The position numbers were made by a program, and so were the translations under genes. Positions 1 through 12,273 of a DNA stretch of 64,000 nt are shown here, piece by piece. The notes under the pieces are model-generated. The model searched no databases. It saw only the letters and a list, made by a program, of their open reading frames with translations, and was not told the DNA's origin. The first letter of the stretch is position 1; every line of letters starts with the position of its first letter. The stretch is from Aselliscus stoliczkanus (Eukaryota > Chordata > Mammalia > Chiroptera > Hipposideridae). The DNA is taken from the NCBI GenBank assembly GCA_033961575.1, contig CM066732.1, positions 70,656,687 through 70,720,686 of the forward strand, written 5' to 3'.

Positions 1-49
1 GTTGGCATTCCAAGCCAACTCCTAACCAACACACCACTTGGCAGGCCCC
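1..49 (-). mobile_element. tRNA-derived SINE head, cut by window edge
   Basis: Reading the minus strand gives GGGGCCTGCCAAGTGG then a 'GGTTAGGAGTTGGCTTGG' stretch, the same tRNA-like head found in the full SINE copies downstream. Only the head is inside the window; the body and tail lie off the left edge. Confidence 0.7.
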
Positions 50-211
50 TTTCATGCATTTTTAAAGTAAGTGAAAATGAGCTTCAGTCTTAAAGAACAT
101 TACAGAATTCTACTTAAAATGCCCTTCACACATTGCCGTGAATAGGTTGTCTCTGAGCTTTATAAGGTGACTTTAGTTTTCTCCCTTCTATCATTCCAAC
201 AGATTATTTTA

Positions 212-699
212 TTTTTTAAAAAGATTTTATTGGGGAATGGGGGAGGGGAACAGTGTTGGGGAATTGGGAAAGGGGACCATCCAAGTTGCTGTTATTCAAT
301 CTTTGTTGTGGAGGGTGCCACTGTCGGCACCCTGGCCTCTAAGCTCAAGGTGCTGTGTTCAGTCTTAGTTGTGGGTAGGCATAGCCACCATCCCAGGTGG
401 GAGTCGAACCTGGCAGCCTTGTTGTTAAGAGTGCAAGCCCTATCTACTGAGCCATCCAGGCGGCAGCTCAGCTCAAGGTGCCGAGTTCAGTCTTAGTTGT
501 GGGTGGGCGAAGTCCACCATCGAACAGGCAATCTTATTGTTACACCAGCTGAGCCATCCTGCCACCTGTTGGCAGCTCAGCAACAGCTCAGCTTGGGCAC
601 ATCATCACTGGCCCATGTGGAAATCATACCAGCGACCCTGCTGCTCAGAGCTCATGCTCCAAGCCAACTCCTAAGCAACTGAGCCACTCGGCCAGCCCC
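212..699 (-). mobile_element. Multimeric VES-like SINE (three tRNA-like units)
   Basis: On the minus strand three tRNA-like units follow each other, each with a GGCTCAG-type start, a GTTCGA-type B box and a 'caactaagactgaa' body. They end in a shared tail with AATAAA followed by TCTTTTT and A residues. AATAAA plus a pol III terminator is the layout known as T+ SINEs. A 16-bp target duplication (CCAACAGATTATTTTA, 196-211 and 700-715) flanks it exactly, so this is one insertion of a multimer and not three separate events. Confidence 0.85.
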
Positions 700-912
700 C
701 CAACAGATTATTTTAATACCTATAACAGTCTGACAGCTTTCTTACATTTAGTGTTTATTGTCCTCTGAAACTATCTCAACCTCAGAGAATTTTAAATAGT
801 CAGTGTCAAAAAGTCTTAACTCCATGCTAAGATGATTTAGTAAATCATGGAACTTTTAGTGTGCGGATGATGCCTTTTGAACTTTTTCTAGTGATTTAGA
901 TAATATATTGAG

Positions 913-1464
913 TGTTGCGTTCCTGCACAACAGAGCAGGTGGGAGTGGAGAAGGTATGGCAAAGAGTTAAGAAAGAAAGAGACAAGATATAAGAGAGAAA
1001 CATGCAGCGGGCCAGGGGACTTCAGCCTCATGGACTGGAGCCCCGAATCGGGTCTGACTGTTCCTTTTATTATCTTACACATAAGCAAGGGTCAATGTAG
1101 CTTCCTCCGTCTGTGAGTCTCACACCCAAGAATTAACCTCCAGGCCTAATTTCCCAAGTCTGCAAACTGCCATTACCAGAGGTCCCATGAGATTATTGTC
1201 ATGCACCTCTACCTGAAGCAATGGGTTTTGGCCCCTTTTCTCCTTTCCCTGATTTCTCCCATGGCACTCACTGGCACCCTTGGGCACCCAGGGACACCCA
1301 CACGACCATGTCTGGCTTGGGCTGTCCCTCTTGTTACCTGTCACTAACTAGCTGGCCATCCTTTGGTGCCAAACCGGTAAACATACAGCAAACATAATAT
1401 TACAGTTATGATCTGTCTTTATGGAGAGGTACATGGAGACAGACAGACAGGCTATAATATGACA
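913..1464 (-). mobile_element. Solo LTR, class II-type ERV family A (copy A1)
   Basis: The block is homologous to six further copies in this window. On the minus strand it starts near TGTCATATTATAGCC, carries an AATAAA polyadenylation signal (1067-1072) and ends ...CGCAACA, giving TG...CA ends. Flanks ATTGAG (907-912) and ATGGAG (1465-1470) fit a 6-bp target duplication with one mismatch, the length typical of class II (betaretrovirus-like) ERVs. No viral coding sequence is attached. Confidence 0.7.
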
Positions 1465-1470
1465 ATGGAG

Positions 1471-2329
1471 TTTTAATTCCACCATATTGTACTTTAATTT
1501 TTTTTCTAATGAACAACTCAAAAATAAATCAAATACCATTTACTTGCTCCATAATGTCAATCAATTAGTATGTTTTATATTGCCCCACAATTTCTATATT
1601 TCTTCCTCAAATAGAAAAAGATGATATAATATTTTACAGACAATTTTTTATATTGCATATATTTTATTTCACAAATGTTCTATCAGTCAATATTTGTCAC
1701 CATATTTTAAATTCTACAATAGCTTAATTCTTTAGTTACTTCGAGTACTTGGCAATAATTCTTCTATGGAATAAAATCCCTGTATGCTAATTAATCTATT
1801 TTTCTTCTAAATATTTTGTACATCTTCTCTGAAATTTAAAGCTGAGATTGAGTAGGGAATGCATCGGATCCATGATAGTCCCCAAATAATAATATAATTT
1901 ATGAATTACTTTAGCCTTCAGCAGTTTCTGCTCTGTTTTGACTAACACCAATATACCATATGACCAATCAGTTAAGGTTCTCATCCTTCCTGGTACAGGA
2001 TATAATTTTTCAACCACAACTTAATAAAGAGATAACTCCCTTAAAAATTCTCAGAGTTGCTGCAATCCTCCTAAACTTTGTTTCTTACTGTATGATATAG
2101 CCACATATGCCTGGGATTCCTAGCTCCAGTTTTGCCAATCATCTCCATAGTAAAACATGGACAACCATGTCACCCTAAAACATGTGCCAAATAATTGATC
2201 TACCATATATTTTCTGTTCCTTTTAGCTATTTGTACAGTTGCAACTGCAATTTAATTCCAATTTATATCATTAAATAACTAAAAAGTAAAACCATTACTT
2301 CTTCAGTTTTACAGTATTGCTGCATATGT
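1471..2329. other. AT-rich stretch, nothing recognised
   Basis: No long ORF, RNA gene or repeat boundary is readable. The part around 1800-2040 is slightly less AT-rich and could be a decayed LTR or DNA element, but I see no termini. Confidence 0.5.
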
Positions 2330-2660
2330 AACAACTTATCACAAATTTTGTGGCTTAAAATAACACACACCTTTATCATCTCACAGTTTCTGAGTCAGGA
2401 GTCTTAGCATAAAATGCATGGATCTTCTGCTCAGTGTCACACAAGGTTTCAATCTATGTATTTGCCAGGCTGAGTTTTCATCTAGCTGCTAGTCTGTGGA
2501 AGGATCCACTTCTAAGCATCCAGGTTATTGTGAGAAGTAATTCTTTTGTGTTTGAATGACTGAGGACTGGAGCTTTTTGCTGGCTGTGTGGCCCCACTGA
2601 GTTTCTGGCCACAAGGACCTCCTCAACATAGCTGCTTACTTCATCAAATCAAGGAGGATG
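2330..2660. repeat. Old interspersed mammalian repeat, family unassigned
   Basis: It begins with 'cttatcacaaattttgtggcttaaaa' and 'ctttatcatctcacagtttctgagtcaggagtc', a pattern shared with 21668-22275 and in part with 36680-36965. All three look like copies of an old dispersed family. I do not assign a family name. Confidence 0.45.
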
Positions 2661-3693
2661 ATCTTTCACTGTAGTCTTCTAAGATGAAGTCTTACATATC
2701 GTAACATAAAGAAGCGACATCCCTGTATCTCCATAGGAGTGCCACATTCTGTTGGTTAGAAGAAATTCACACATACTGTATGGACTCAGTGAGATGGGAT
2801 TACATATGGTGTGGATCCTTAGAAGGAAAAGCTGGTAAAAAACAATATAAAGAACAATAACAATAAAACATTTCAATAATGTTAGTCATAAATTAAGAAT
2901 TTATTCTGCTTTCATTGTTTCATTATTATATTGTGAACTTCACATGCTATAAATAGAACTTCTCATGCAACTGCAGGATAAAATGAGATTATTGGTCTTA
3001 TAATGAAACTGCTTGAAAAAAACCATCCTTCACTCCTATTTTTTAAGAAACTGATGTTATATGCTTCAACAAAAAACACACAAAAATGTTTTAAGTTAAG
3101 GTTGAAGCATTCCCCCGAAATTATGTATTGTGGAGCTCCTGCCGCACTGATGATTTAGGGTGAAATAATTTTGATACACTGCCTACAGTATCTGACATTT
3201 AGAAATTTGCAATGTACTACACTTGCTTGTGAAATCTCAGAGGTCTCTCTAATACCGTTCTTTTTTTAAACATTGTATTAAACAGACTATAAAACACTTT
3301 TACTCACAGAACCACTATAAACATTTCAGGAACTAGTTCTTTGAATATAACTGGGAATATAGAGATGTAAATAATTACTAATTTGTTTTTAATTATCTTC
3401 TTAACCCCGATGCCAAAACTATATTAAATTTTTTTTGTAAATTTTTACTTAGGGTTTTCCTGAACTTTACAATGCGCTTAGACCACCTCCCTTGCAGTGA
3501 TTTCCAAGAATTTTCATGTTTCCTGATTGCATCATATCCATTGTGAGGGTTTTTTCTTTATTTTTTTTAGTTCTTTTGTATGCACTAACCTCAACTGGCT
3601 AATCATTGATATCCTATGCAAATTGTCCTAGAGACTATCTTCTTAATTCTATATATCCACTTCCAGAAAACTCTTCCCCCAACTATTCTATTC
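2661..3693. other. AT-rich stretch, nothing recognised
   Basis: No feature is supportable. A short less AT-rich patch (about 3100-3200) has no recognisable ends or coding potential. Confidence 0.5.
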
Positions 3694-3705
3694 AAAATAT
3701 TCTTT

Positions 3706-4066
3706 TTTAAAAAAAAAGATTTTATCGGGGAATTGGGGGAGGAGGAACAGAAAAGTTGCTGTCCTTTTGTTCTTCAGTCTAGTTTCGGAGAATGTTGTTT
3801 CACTGGCCCATGTTGGTATTGTCATTGCGCTCTTCCCGGATGAGGCAGATCGCTCATGCTGGCTGCCGGCCACTCACTGTAGCCTATGGCAGCCCATTGC
3901 AGCAGGGGTGGAAGCCTACACCATCGCCGGGGCTCACGCAGCCCAGCTCCAGGTGAAGCTGCTGTTAGCTGTAGAGGGCAGTGTCACTGGCCCTCATATG
4001 TGAGATCCGAACCGGGCCGCTGGCATCCCAAGCCAGCTCTTAACCAATGTGCCACTCTGCCAGCCC
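3706..4066 (-). mobile_element. Long SINE, Rhin-1-like head with T+ tail
   Basis: The minus strand begins GGGGCTGGCAGAGTGGCACATTGGTTAAGAGC, has a B-box-like sequence and 'CACATATGAGGGCCAGTGACACTGCCCTC', then a body specific to this type, and ends in the same CAATTCCCC...ATAAAATCTTTTTT tail as the VES-like multimers. Flanks AAAATATTCTT (3694-) and AAGATATTCTT (4068-) are a slightly diverged target duplication. In place of AATAAA the signal reads GATAAA. Confidence 0.8.
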
Positions 4067-4079
4067 CAAGATATTCTTA

Positions 4080-5640
4080 TATACTACACAACCTTATGTG
4101 AAATATTTTATTTTCTAATTTTATCATGTCTTAATAGAAATATTTATTTATTTGATATATTCTCAAAATACTCAGAAATCTTTAACTCTTTTATTTTGCT
4201 TTCCTAATTTGTATAGTGAACAAAACTCCATAGGTGTTTAAAGCATTTTATGAAATGGCACATTATACATAATAATATTTGAAATAAAATTCTTCATTTG
4301 TAGACAATTAGGAAACAAATACTATGATTTAAAAAAGATATACCATTCTCCATAAAATTCAACTACTGAGACTTATTAGAACATACTTCAATAGATGAGA
4401 AAAATAGTCTCATGTCCAGCACATCTGAAAATTGAAGATAATAAAAAATCAGGGCAGGGCAAGTTCAGATATAAAAAAACAAAAGGAAAGAATGAATATA
4501 GTGAGAAATACTCTGAAATATTAATTTAAAATCTTGGCATTGTCAAGGCATCAAGAAGTAAAGTTTATTTACGATGTTTAACACAATTATTGTTTATTTT
4601 AAATATAACAATTTTTGTTACTTTTTGTTATAGTTTTAATATTTCTTAAATTATAACTATATATTAATATAAGCACACACATCTTTTTCCCACCCTCCCA
4701 ACCACCCCTCAAAAAATACGATAGTAGAAAGATCCAGTCTGAAGGAACTTTTCCATTAAGGATATTTTTGTAGATGTATTTTTTTTTCCATTTCTTTTAA
4801 AACTCCCAGTGGGAAAATTTTCACATGCTTCAGCTACTAACACAGTTACTGAAAAAGATGTGTAAAACATTTATCCTTAATAGGCTGTAGATGGAACATT
4901 GATCTTAAAGTCTCTGAGGAAAATAGATAATGGGGTTCATGTAATTTAATTGGTTCTAAAGTTGATATCAGAATGCATAATCCTCTATTCTTAAGAAATG
5001 CTATGTGAATTTGAGTTTTAAAAGAAATAAAAATTTTATCCTATTGAACAATACATTCTTAGTTTTTCTTTCTCTCTCTGAACTTCGATTCTGCTGCCTC
5101 CCATTGAAAAACATTTATGCTTTTAAAAATTTGCAATGGGTTATTAGATTTTCTCTAAAAAATACAAATGGCACTTAAACATAAAATAACCAAAATTCAA
5201 TGAATTTTTAACATAAATATTGGAGAATTAATAACATATATTTGATAATACTAAGCAGAAACAATAAAAATATTTAAAATTTTTGTTTATAAAGCTAAAT
5301 GCATGTGATAAAGTTGGTCAGAAATCTCAGGCACTTACATAATCAAATATCTTTTAATAATTCTGGCATTGGGATCAGCACAAATAGAAGTTTATACCTC
5401 TGATATTACTAAGACTTTTCAAAAGAAAACACCAATTCCTCATGAACAAATGTAATTGATGGTAATCAATTATAGCAGCTATGCGTGAAGTTTATCTTTC
5501 TTATTTTTCCATTAGAAATATTATCCTCCCAAACAACTATATTTTTCAGAAATTTATCATTTAAAAATATGTAACAAAGTAATTATAGAAATATCAATGA
5601 TAGTCTTGCTTGAATGACTAAAAATTTCATATATGGATAG
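4080..5640. other. AT-rich stretch, nothing recognised
   Basis: About 1.6 kb of very AT-rich sequence with short A and T runs. No ORF of note, no repeat ends and no RNA fold that I can support. Confidence 0.5.
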
Positions 5641-5646
5641 TTATAT

Positions 5647-6305
5647 TGTGGTCACACAGCAGCCTAGCCTTCTGCCCCTATGCACCTTTCAGAAACAACA
5701 GATCCTCATAGAGACAGTACTTCTTCATTATATCTACTTTAACTTCCTGCGAGACCCCAGAAGACGGCTGGTTAGTCAATGACAGGTACGACCCTAGCTG
5801 CAGAAGGGCAACCCAAGTCAGACACAGTCGTGGGAATACCATGGGAGAAATCACAGAGTTGAGGAACATGGGCAAAGACCTCTTTGTCTCAAGTGCTGAC
5901 AGCTTGCCTGCGATGAAACCTAATCAGGTGATAACATCTGTCCTCCGTGTAGTCTTATGAATGAGTCTCAGCATGAGAAGTTTCTGTCTCTTAGGAGGAG
6001 CACGTACGTAAGTCATGGGACTTTTGGTAAAGGCAGCCTGCAGGCCATAGGGTGATTTGACTCTGAGCTAAGTTCTCCGGTATGATGTATGGGACTTACA
6101 GACCATGGAAAACACAATGCTTGTGTTGTATCCCAAAAACTTCCTTGTGTGTATCCCAATAAAAGCTGCAGTCAAGCTCAATTCAGGGCTCTTAGTCCAA
6201 CAAGATTTGAGTCCTCTGGCTAGCACTGCTTTTGAACTATCCTTTGTCTCTGTTTCCAAGCCCTGCTGTCCCTTCGGAACTCCTATGGCCCTGCAGGATG
6301 AGATA
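5647..6305 (+). mobile_element. Solo LTR, family A (copy A2)
   Basis: It starts TGTGGTCACACAGCAGCC and runs in the same order as copies A5 and A6, with AATAAA at 6158-6163. The right end is worn. An exact 6-bp duplication TTATAT (5641-5646 and 6306-6311) brackets it, which fixes both ends and supports a class II-type integration. No internal viral genes are present, so it is a solo LTR left by LTR-LTR recombination. Confidence 0.8.
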
Positions 6306-6311
6306 TTATAT

Positions 6312-6879
6312 AATTTTAAATTATTTTGATTTAAATGTATTTCTTCAAGCTTTTGTTGATATTTCTATGCTCCTGATCTCCCTTTTCTTCAATCCTTTAC
6401 ATCAGAAAACTTGCAATCACAAGTTCTTTCTCTGTCATTATAAGATTTAACTCTTTTTAAAAGCTTCTTGGCAGTTTTCAACCTAAGACTGTCTTTCTCA
6501 AGGATCCCTTTGAAACCGTAATTATCAAGGGAGCTAATGCCCTATCTCTGTTTCTGTGGGAGGGTAAAAGCCTAACTTCAGTGGGCGCCTTAGTGCTTAG
6601 GTGGAAAACTACTTCCTTCTACCCATCATGAAGATAAAAGAAAGCTTAATTTTCCTTCGAATAAAGACAATTAACAAATACAGATGGCCTATGACCCCTC
6701 CATCCCAGCTCTTAAAATTCCCCTGCCATCTGTTTCAGTGGAGCTGAGTTTCCACACTGGTCTATGCTCACTTCCCTGCTTCTGGTAATAGTATCAAAAA
6801 CAAACAAACACTTGTGCTACTCATCTTGTGTGGTGTGAAGCTTTCTTTAACAGTGGAATCAGATAATAAAGTGCCAAAC
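6312..6879 (+). repeat. Old LTR-like repeat (copy D1)
   Basis: The segment 'cttggcagttttcaacctaagactgtctttctcaagg...ccctatctctgtttctgtggg' matches 29455-29720 in order with moderate identity. Its C/T-rich, low-CpG composition looks like an old retroviral LTR. Copy A2 sits at its left side. Family and exact ends are not assigned. Confidence 0.4.
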
Positions 6880-7583
6880 ATTTTCCTTTATACATCATTT
6901 TTAACTGAAAGATGTCTATAGCTTGAATTTTTTTAGTACAAGTTATGTCCTATCAAAGCAGAAATTAAAAGTGTGAATATAAATCTTCACAAAACAATGC
7001 CAAACTTTTTGGTTAAGCCCTATTAAAAGTAGTAATGAAGAAGAGATGTACAAAGAAAGATAAAATAGATTTTTAGACAAAGACAATGACTGATCAATTA
7101 TATTTTTCTAATTGTGCATTTGTCTGTTTAGTAAATAATTCTGTGTACATGAAGATATAAATTTAAAGTCCTTACACACATGAAGTCACCTTTTATTTAA
7201 TATATAGCTATACACAATAAGACACAGTTAAATAATAATTTAAAGTAGAAAAAATGAATAATACAGGTTACAACACTTTACAAATTTCAATACATGGTGT
7301 TAGAATTTGGGAAAAGATCTGTGAAAAAGTAGAAATTACCTACTCATAGTATTGAACTATGAGAAAAAGTTAGAAAAGTGGAAAAAGGGGGAAAGTATAT
7401 TCAAGAAGAATACAGATAAATAAAAATGTTTTAATGAAGGCTGACCATGGCGCATTTTCTGGACTACTTAGAGGGAGGTGAGGGAATGAGAAGAGATTCT
7501 GGAGGCTTTAAAGAAAGTGGTTTCAGTTGCTTATAGCAGAATATAAGAACCAGTAGACTATTTGTTTGTCTTGTTCTTTTGTT
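6880..7583. other. AT-rich stretch, nothing recognised
   Basis: No ORF, repeat or structure that I can support. Confidence 0.5.
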
Positions 7584-7815
7584 GTTTTCAGTTTTATATC
7601 CCACATATCAGTGAAATCATGGTTCTCAACCTTTTCTGTCTGACTTATTTCACTTAGCATAATAATCTCAAGGTCCATCCACGTTGTTGCAAATGGCACT
7701 ATTTCATCTTCTTTTATGGCAGAATAGTGTGCTGTTGTATATATATGTCACATCTTTATCCAATCACCTATCAAAGGACACTGGTTGTTTCCATGTCTTG
7801 GCCACCGTAAACAAA
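7584..7815 (-). mobile_element. Old L1, 3' end of ORF2 region
   Basis: Read on the minus strand, the order 'ggccaagacatggaaacaac', 'gatgtgacatatatatac', 'gccataaaagaagatgaaat' and 'tggaccttgagattat' is that of the C-terminal ORF2 / early 3' UTR of mammalian L1. It is short, diverged and 5'-truncated, and has no open frame. Confidence 0.65.
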
Positions 7816-9280
7816 TTAAGAAAAAAACAAAAAACAGAATTAGTAGAGTTGACATATCTGCAGAATCAAGTTAGTTGTAGTGAGAATGTTGAACTCCATG
7901 ACTTGGAAAGAAGTACAAGAAATGGTAGAGAGTGCTCAATTGTGAAAAGCTCAAATGCCAGGCTAGGTCAGATATCAAAGCAGCTTATATTTTGGCATGA
8001 TGTGAGGTAATAAATTTCAACATTAAATCAAATGATTTTAATTTCCTTCATGCAAATCTGTATATTAATCACAAATATTTAATCTCAGCATTTCCCCATT
8101 TTAAATAAAAACCTTACAAAGACATTAATAAATCAGAGTAGAGGCAATTTTTATATCCATAGAGATTCACACTGTTGTGAAAGCAATTATAGATACTTTA
8201 TTAATGGATGATTTATATAAACCTATATGATCCAATTTAAAATATAGCTATGAATTTATGATTTAAGCAGACTTCTGCAGATGATCGCTGTAGTTAATAC
8301 TGTCTACATAGTTCAATGGATGACAAAGATTTGAAACAATTAATACCAGTATTCAGATGAAATCCCTCTGACATTGGTTCTTAGTCAATATCCACATTTT
8401 TAATGCTTACTCAAACTTCTGCAACACCTCTAGATGTAAGTTCATATACACCCCCACCTCACTCCATATCTTGTATTTTTTTTTCATTGTTTTGATTTAT
8501 TATTTTTTCTCAGAACAACTTGCCTGTCATTTCTTGAGATTATAGGTGTAGGTATTATAGACATCCATATTCAGTCTTCATTTTTGATCCAGTTTTCATT
8601 GTTTTTTGTAAAATAAAGGGCAATAGTAAAAAGATATAGTACATTAAATAAATAAAATAATTGTGAAAGAAATGTCTGTTTTACTTGTTTTAGCAAGTTA
8701 TTCATTCATTTTGCTTTATTTTGGAAAATTAGTTTCCCCAAAATTCCTTTATTTGCTATTTTAGGTATACAACATAACAGAGGGAAGAAAACATTACTGG
8801 AAATATTTTAGATAAATTACAATGATAAAAGAATACCATGGATTTTAAAATATGAAGTAATTTTCAGAACACAAAAATACTTCCTAAAGTTTGCTTTAAT
8901 CTCTTGTGGTAAATCACTTTTGAAAATGCAGTTTTCTCTGACATCTTCTCTATTATTCTCATGCTGCAAAGTATTTTAAAGAGCATATTTAAATGAGGAG
9001 ATTTTTATCCTGGGATTTACCAGTGAAGAGGGAAGAGAATTCTCTCTCCTCATCTTCAGTATACGTTTGGGTACAGTCAGAATTTGCATCTTACTCAGGC
9101 ATAACCCCTAGGAAATTCTTTTAGGAATTTAACTTGTGTCTTCTAATGGAGGGGACATTTTATTTTTATTTCTTTTGCTTTTCCTGGAACTGAAAATGTG
9201 ATAAGAATGCTTTTCTGGAAGTGCTCTGTTATATTTAACACAATAAAATTGGTACATAAAAACAAAATAGTAAATATTCT
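7816..9280. other. AT-rich stretch, nothing recognised
   Basis: No supportable feature in about 1.5 kb. Short open frames occur but none has coding character. Confidence 0.5.
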
Positions 9281-9640
9281 GTGGAATGTCAGATGATCAT
9301 AGGTCTTGTTAGGGAGACCATTTCATGGATGGAGTAGAGGTTTGATCACTGCACTGTATTACTAAAGTGGAGGTGGTATACCTACTGTAATTGAATATAT
9401 ATAGATAGTCACGGGATGTGGATTATACTGTGGAAGAGAGTCAGAGGAAGAGTAATAGACATATATGATATGGGGGGGAGTGGGGTGGTGTATTGGGGGT
9501 GGGGGTTGTCACTTTGAGGGGTAAAATGTATAACTATTGCACTGTGTTGTACACCTGAAACTAATTAAAAATAAAATAAAATAAAATAAAATAAATAAAT
9601 AAATAAATAAATAAAATAAAAAAAACAAAAAACGATAACC
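9281..9640 (+). mobile_element. L1 3' UTR with simple-repeat tail
   Basis: The order 'aggtcttgttagggagaccatttcatgg', 'tagtcacgggatgtgg', a G-rich tract (9471-9506) and 'gcactgtgttgtacacctgaaactaa' matches the 3' UTR of the minus-strand L1 at 43113-43450. It ends in an (AAATA)n/(AAAT)n tail (about 9562-9630). This is a 5'-truncated copy of a related L1 family with only about 350 bp retained. Confidence 0.75.
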
Positions 9641-10411
9641 AAAACAAAAATATAAAAGCATTTCCTCATTAGATATTCTTTCATCTCCCCTTTGATAATA
9701 CACACAGTATTTTTTTTCCCCCACTTCTCTTTCATTATTTCATTTCCCTGAACATATACAATAAACTATTTATTTTGTTTTGTAGTAAGAATAGCTTTTT
9801 GCCTAACAATTGCTCTGGAAACTGCAACTGTGGTTGGAAATGGGTGACAGTGTGTGTGACTATCACCCTTTTTTCTACTTTAAGTTCTGATATTTGGCTT
9901 TATGAATCTATTCCACCTTTGATTAGTGGCAATTTCTCCATGTTTCTGGAAATAGTTGATACTGGATTTCTTTAGTGTGAGGGAAATAAACTGTTGTTAG
10001 CTAGGTAATATTTTAATGTGACACAATTCTGTTTTATTTCTGACTTAATGCAAGGATGACTCTTTCTAAGATAACAGATCACATTAAAACAAACAAACAA
10101 ACAAACAAACAAACAAACAAACAAACCCTCTGAGTTTAAGAATATAGTTTCCTGTCAATAACAATTCAAAAGGTGAGAAATATTTCACTCTTAAGATATA
10201 TTGAATTTAAACAGAACAATATGGTTCAATGATACAGGAAAATTAGACATAAATATAGTCCTAAGTTTTCACCCGTAGTATCCTTAGAAAGATTTATCAT
10301 CATCAAAAAAACTTAAAGGGAGAACTACACATATTGCTTTCCTCCTTCAATAAAACTGAAGTTCTTTTACTAAAAAGTATATGAAGAGTACATGTTTGAA
10401 TATACAACGAC
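9641..10411. other. AT-rich stretch with (AAAC)n
   Basis: Nothing recognised apart from the tetranucleotide tract at 10087-10125. Confidence 0.5.
10087..10125. repeat. (AAAC)n microsatellite
   Basis: About ten uninterrupted AAAC units. It may be the relic tail of a retroposon, but no body is visible next to it. Confidence 0.9.
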
Positions 10412-10536
10412 CAGGGGTGCCAAAAAATTGTACACATGACTTGTATTCACCTTTTGTTATTGGTATATATAGAGTATTACAATTTTAATACATTTTTTTT
10501 TCTTAAAATGTGTACGCATTTTTTTGGGTATCCTCT
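10412..10536. mobile_element. Palindromic MITE, mariner-type candidate
   Basis: The left end CCAGGGGTGCCAAAAAATTG is mirrored on the other strand by the right end, CAGAGGATACCCAAAAAAAT, and both continue into a GTACACAT stretch. The 125-bp unit is almost all terminal inverted repeat with an AT-rich centre, as in MADE1-like mariner MITEs. TATA follows the right end; no clean TA is left on the left side. Confidence 0.6.
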
Positions 10537-10688
10537 GTATATTCTCTGCTATATTCTGCCCCTTTAGTAACCCACATATCTGTGCTCATCCTTCTTCTTT
10601 TTGTCAGTCCTCAAACAAGGCAAGCCTGAGTATCATGAGGTAATTTCTGCATCCAGTTCTATATACAGCCCTCTCGATCAGCAACTTG

Positions 10689-10737
10689 TTTTATTTATTT
10701 ATTTATTTATTTTATTTATTTATTTATTTATTTATTT
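10689..10737. repeat. (TTTA)n microsatellite
   Basis: Twelve or so ATTT units with one interruption near 10712. Confidence 0.9.
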
Positions 10738-11131
10738 TGACATTCTGGGATCTATAAACATTCTGGAAGCAACTGCTGTGCTCTTCTGTCTGGGCCCTGG
10801 TTCCGTTCTCTGCTAACCTTTTCCTTGTTAACCTCCACATGAAATGTGCTGTGGAGTATATATCCTCTTGGGGACTATGGAATTTCTCAGCTTTCTTCTT
10901 GTGGTAGTTTTAGAGGAATACAAAGAACGGCCATAAACTTTAACCTACGTTTCAGTATGAAAACTTCTATTTCTTTCTATGAGAAGAATGGGTATCAGTT
11001 TACTCAATATATTGAATTTAACAAATCCTCTTTCTAAAACAAGACTGTCTCAATTGTTTGTTTGCTCGCTGAGTCTCCTGGTGTTACTTGTTAGTGTACA
11101 TTAAATGACTGTGCCCAAGCCTCTTGCTGGA

Positions 11132-11156
11132 TTTGTGTGTGTGTGTGTGTGTGTGT
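11132..11156. repeat. (GT)n microsatellite
   Basis: About 12 GT units, followed directly by TACACACAATATACACG. Alternating purine-pyrimidine sequence of this kind can adopt Z-DNA. Confidence 0.85.
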
Positions 11157-11202
11157 ACACACAATATACACGTGTATGTATATTCTGTTGCATATATCTA
11201 TA

Positions 11203-11232
11203 TATACCTGTGTATATATGTACACAGGTATA
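11203..11232. repeat. Perfect inverted repeat, 12-bp arms
   Basis: TATACCTGTGTA (11203-11214), loop TATATG, then TACACAGGTATA (11221-11232), a perfect reverse complement. It lies 46 bp downstream of the (GT)n tract. No T-run or gene context supports a terminator or small RNA. Confidence 0.85.
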
Positions 11233-12076
11233 GATAGATATAAAGACTGGGGAAATTTTAAAGTTTTTATTTTGATGTTTAACTCTAATTCAAATGTGTT
11301 TTTTTTCTTGTTTGACATTTAATAAGCCCTAGCACAGTGCTCAAGTGTCTATGTAATGAAAAGATATGTAGTTCTTGAAAAAGAGATGAAAGTTAATAGT
11401 TCTAAGGTAACTTTTATCATTACAAAATAAGAAGAGGATGAAAACTTTCTTTAAGTAAAAGTCAGAAAATGACATGTTATGTAGTTCTGAATTTTTACAA
11501 ATTATTACATTCCAGAAGAAAAAGATATTCTGAGATAAACGATGAACTGTGAAGTTTTGTCCAATCTAATTAAGGAGCTCAAAGATAGCAAGAAATCAGA
11601 AAATGGAATTAATGGTGTACCTAAGCAATAATTAAAGACTTCTTCCTAATTTATAGAGCAATGAAACACATACATATTTGCATTTTACATGAAATATGGG
11701 GTATTTTAAAATAGAAAATACTATGACTTCTGCCTAAAGATTTGGAGTTAAAACAGTAAAAAAAAAAAAAATTTAAGAAATTAATAGGTGAAATGATATA
11801 TTACTCTTATACATTATTATTATTGTAAGTTGATGTGGTTAAGACAGCTAGTTGTTCCATTATGCTCATTTTGCATTTATCACACAATCTTGTAATAAGA
11901 ATACATATCACAGCCTTCCCTGCAGCCTGGTGTGTCCAGGTAACTAAGTGATGGCAAATGGAATATTGGCCTGAAGTGATGCGTGCAATTCTGATTTGTA
12001 CTCTTAAATGGAAGAAGCGTGCTGTTTCACTATTTAAATCCCCTTCGTGTCAACTGGAATATCAGTCAGCTATTCT

Positions 12077-12262
12077 TTTTTTAAAAATTTTTATTGGGGA
12101 ACAGCATGGTCATTGGTTACACATTGCTTTCATGCTACAATGGCATAGTTGACTCTTTTAGGGAGGGCACAGCTCACAGTGGCTCATGTGGTGATCAAAC
12201 TGATAACCTTGGTGTTATCAGCACCATGCTCTAACCAACTGAGTTAACCAGTCACCCCGCAA
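12077..12262 (-). mobile_element. Short VES-like SINE
   Basis: A single tRNA-like unit on the minus strand (GGGGTGACTGGTTAACTCAG..., 'gataacaccaaggttatcag') with a tail ATAAAAATTTTTAAA. An exact 11-bp target duplication TCAGCTATTCT flanks it (12066-12076 and 12263-12273). Its sequence is more diverged than in the other SINEs, suggesting an older copy. Confidence 0.75.
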
Positions 12263-12273
12263 TCAGCTATTCT

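Larger units (their letters stand above)
10537..12065. other. Simple-repeat-rich stretch without genes
   Basis: It holds a (TTTA)n tract, a (GT)n tract and a perfect hairpin, listed separately. The piece around 11910-12060 ('ccctgcagcctggtgtgtccaggtaactaagtgatggcaaatgg') looks like an old dispersed repeat of unassigned family. Confidence 0.45.
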
